The position numbers and the translations under genes are program-made. The notes below the pieces were generated by a model. It was given only the letters and a program-made list of their open reading frames with translations, ran no database searches and was not told the DNA's origin. Shown one piece after another: positions 63,235 through 64,000 of a DNA stretch of 64,000 bases. How positions within the stretch are numbered: position 1 is the stretch's first letter; each line of letters opens with the position of its first letter. This DNA comes from Porodaedalea pini (taxonomy: Eukaryota; Basidiomycota; Agaricomycetes; Hymenochaetales; Hymenochaetaceae): positions 806,001-870,000 of the forward strand of contig NBAY01000003.1 in NCBI GenBank assembly GCA_002794775.1. The letters run 5' to 3'.

Positions 63235-63683
63235 TGTCAGCGACGGACTACGGGTACGCAAGGGGTAGCCGGGTCGCACGGAACTCAGTCAGAGGAGGAG
63301 GGAGAAGAGAGAGAGAACGGTGAGCCAGGGGAACTGACACAGCGCAGAGGTAAGGGGACAGCTTCTGGAAGTAGCCAGGTAGAATTGACCAGGTCGAAAC
63401 TAAGGGATAAATACAGGAGGACTACCTACTTATATACCCTGCAGCGGCTGCGCACGGACCAGGGAATTAGCTACTACATAGAGATAGATGAAAGAATGTC
63501 GTGGAACTTCATAGAACAATAGCGTCATAGTATCAGTCAGCGAATAATGACAGTGTGAGAAAGGGGCGTAATGGATATGAGTGAGTCGAAATAGGTGTGA
63601 TTAGTAATGAGTGGATAAGATATGATAAGATAAGATAAGGGAAAATGATAAGAGAATAAAATAATTAAAAAGCATCCATGACA
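63235..63683 (-). repeat. 5' LTR of C5
   Basis: 449 bp. Minus-strand TATATAAG at 63436-63429, and predicted RNA start AGTTTCGACCT at 63401-63391. Confidence 0.93.
63391..63436 (-). promoter_or_regulatory. C5 TATA box and predicted transcript start
   Basis: TATATAAG at 63436-63429. AGTTTCGACCT begins at 63401, 35 bp on, and pairs with the primer-binding site at 63232-63222. Confidence 0.68.
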
Positions 63684-63688
63684 GTATC

Positions 63689-64000
63689 CGAACACTATCC
63701 TGAAGTATGGAACTGGGGATCTCTATGGAGTAGTTGCCCGGTATGCCAAGGATGGTATACAATTGCAGGAAACCCTCAGTTCATTCAACAGGGAATTTAG
63801 ATGAATCGGTTTGAAACTAAAAAGGGATGGAAAAATTGGAGACTTTGACCTGAACCGAGCATTCACCTAAGCTATCACCGGAGAGCTAAAAATGAACCTC
63901 GAACTAAGGCTCACAGTGAAGCATGATGATCACAGCACAGACCTGACTTATGAATTCTCAGAACTCTACTCTGTCTGTTTCAAAATACTTACTGGAAAAA
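63689..64000 (+). pseudogene. B4 gag fragment, after C5
   Basis: Joined over the GTATC duplication the gag frame goes on: DLY/PNTILKYGTGDLYGVVAR, then stops at 63799-63801 (FNREFR, stop) and again at 63868-63870. Runs to the window edge. Confidence 0.65.

Larger units (their letters stand above)
56696..63683 (-). mobile_element. Ty3/gypsy chromovirus C5, complete, young
   Basis: Minus-strand element. LTRs of 449 bp (56696-57144 and 63235-63683) differ at only two sites seen, and the target duplication GTATC is perfect (56691-56695 and 63684-63688). Gag is intact and pol is open except for two TGA codons. It is the youngest insertion in the nest. Confidence 0.96.
53941..64000 (+). mobile_element. 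retroelement B4, 5' part, split by C5 and cut by window end
   Basis: Begins TGTATGG directly after the break in A3, as an LTR would. TATAAAT at 54764-54770 suggests LTR promoter sequence, and a gag-like frame lies at about 56400-56695 and resumes after C5 at 63689. The LTR end and primer site could not be fixed, and the far end is outside the window. Confidence 0.6.

Overview
This is nuclear DNA of a filamentous basidiomycete, most likely an Agaricomycete. Genes carry many short GT-AG introns (about 35-80 bp), have no operon structure, and are compact. The mobile elements are of types typical of Agaricomycetes: chromodomain Ty3/gypsy retrotransposons, a Plavaka-type transposase, a DUF6698-like gene and a Tc1/mariner copy. 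No tRNA, rRNA or CRISPR feature was seen.

Region 1 (1-17 kb) is ordinary gene-dense chromosome. Seven genes lie in a row on the minus strand: a MARVEL-domain membrane protein, a PP4 regulatory subunit 1-like HEAT protein, cytosolic aspartate aminotransferase, a 78-residue AN1 zinc-finger protein, a Sso1-like plasma-membrane syntaxin with a poly-Asn tail, argininosuccinate lyase, and an Ala/Pro/Glu-rich disordered protein. They share no pathway. Only aspartate aminotransferase and argininosuccinate lyase are metabolically linked, through aspartate and the arginine branch.

Region 2 (17.9-26.6 kb) is one plus-strand gene. I could join eight exons in frame into a predicted 2,779-residue protein. 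It has a four-helix SUR7/PalI (Rim9-like) membrane domain followed by about 2,500 residues of Ser/Asp/Glu-rich repeats. The repeats are nested: units of about 106-114 residues inside a tandem duplication of about 2.42 kb.

Region 3 (26.8-64 kb) is a transposon nest. A chromovirus (A1, 26772-33392, TSD GTTTT) sits 124 bp past the PalI stop codon and carries a hAT-like MITE in its protease. A DUF6698-like gene follows, with a complete Tc1/mariner copy inside one intron. Divergent from it is a decayed Plavaka transposase gene that was hit by chromovirus A2 (TSD GCAAC) and then A3. A3 contains a 1.4 kb LTR-like insertion (TSD GTAAC) and is itself broken by retroelement B4. B4's gag is split by chromovirus C5 (TSD GTATC, minus strand), so insertions are stacked at least four deep.

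The two chromovirus families, A and C, share two RNA-level signals that can be read directly. First, an 11-nt complement links the predicted transcript start, about 33-36 bp past the TATA box, to the primer-binding site, as in Tf1 self-priming. Second, a -1 slippery heptamer (GGGTTTT or GGATTTT) lies just before the gag stop. All copies show CGA-to-TGA and TGG-to-TGA decay, suggesting CpG methylation or a RIP-like process.
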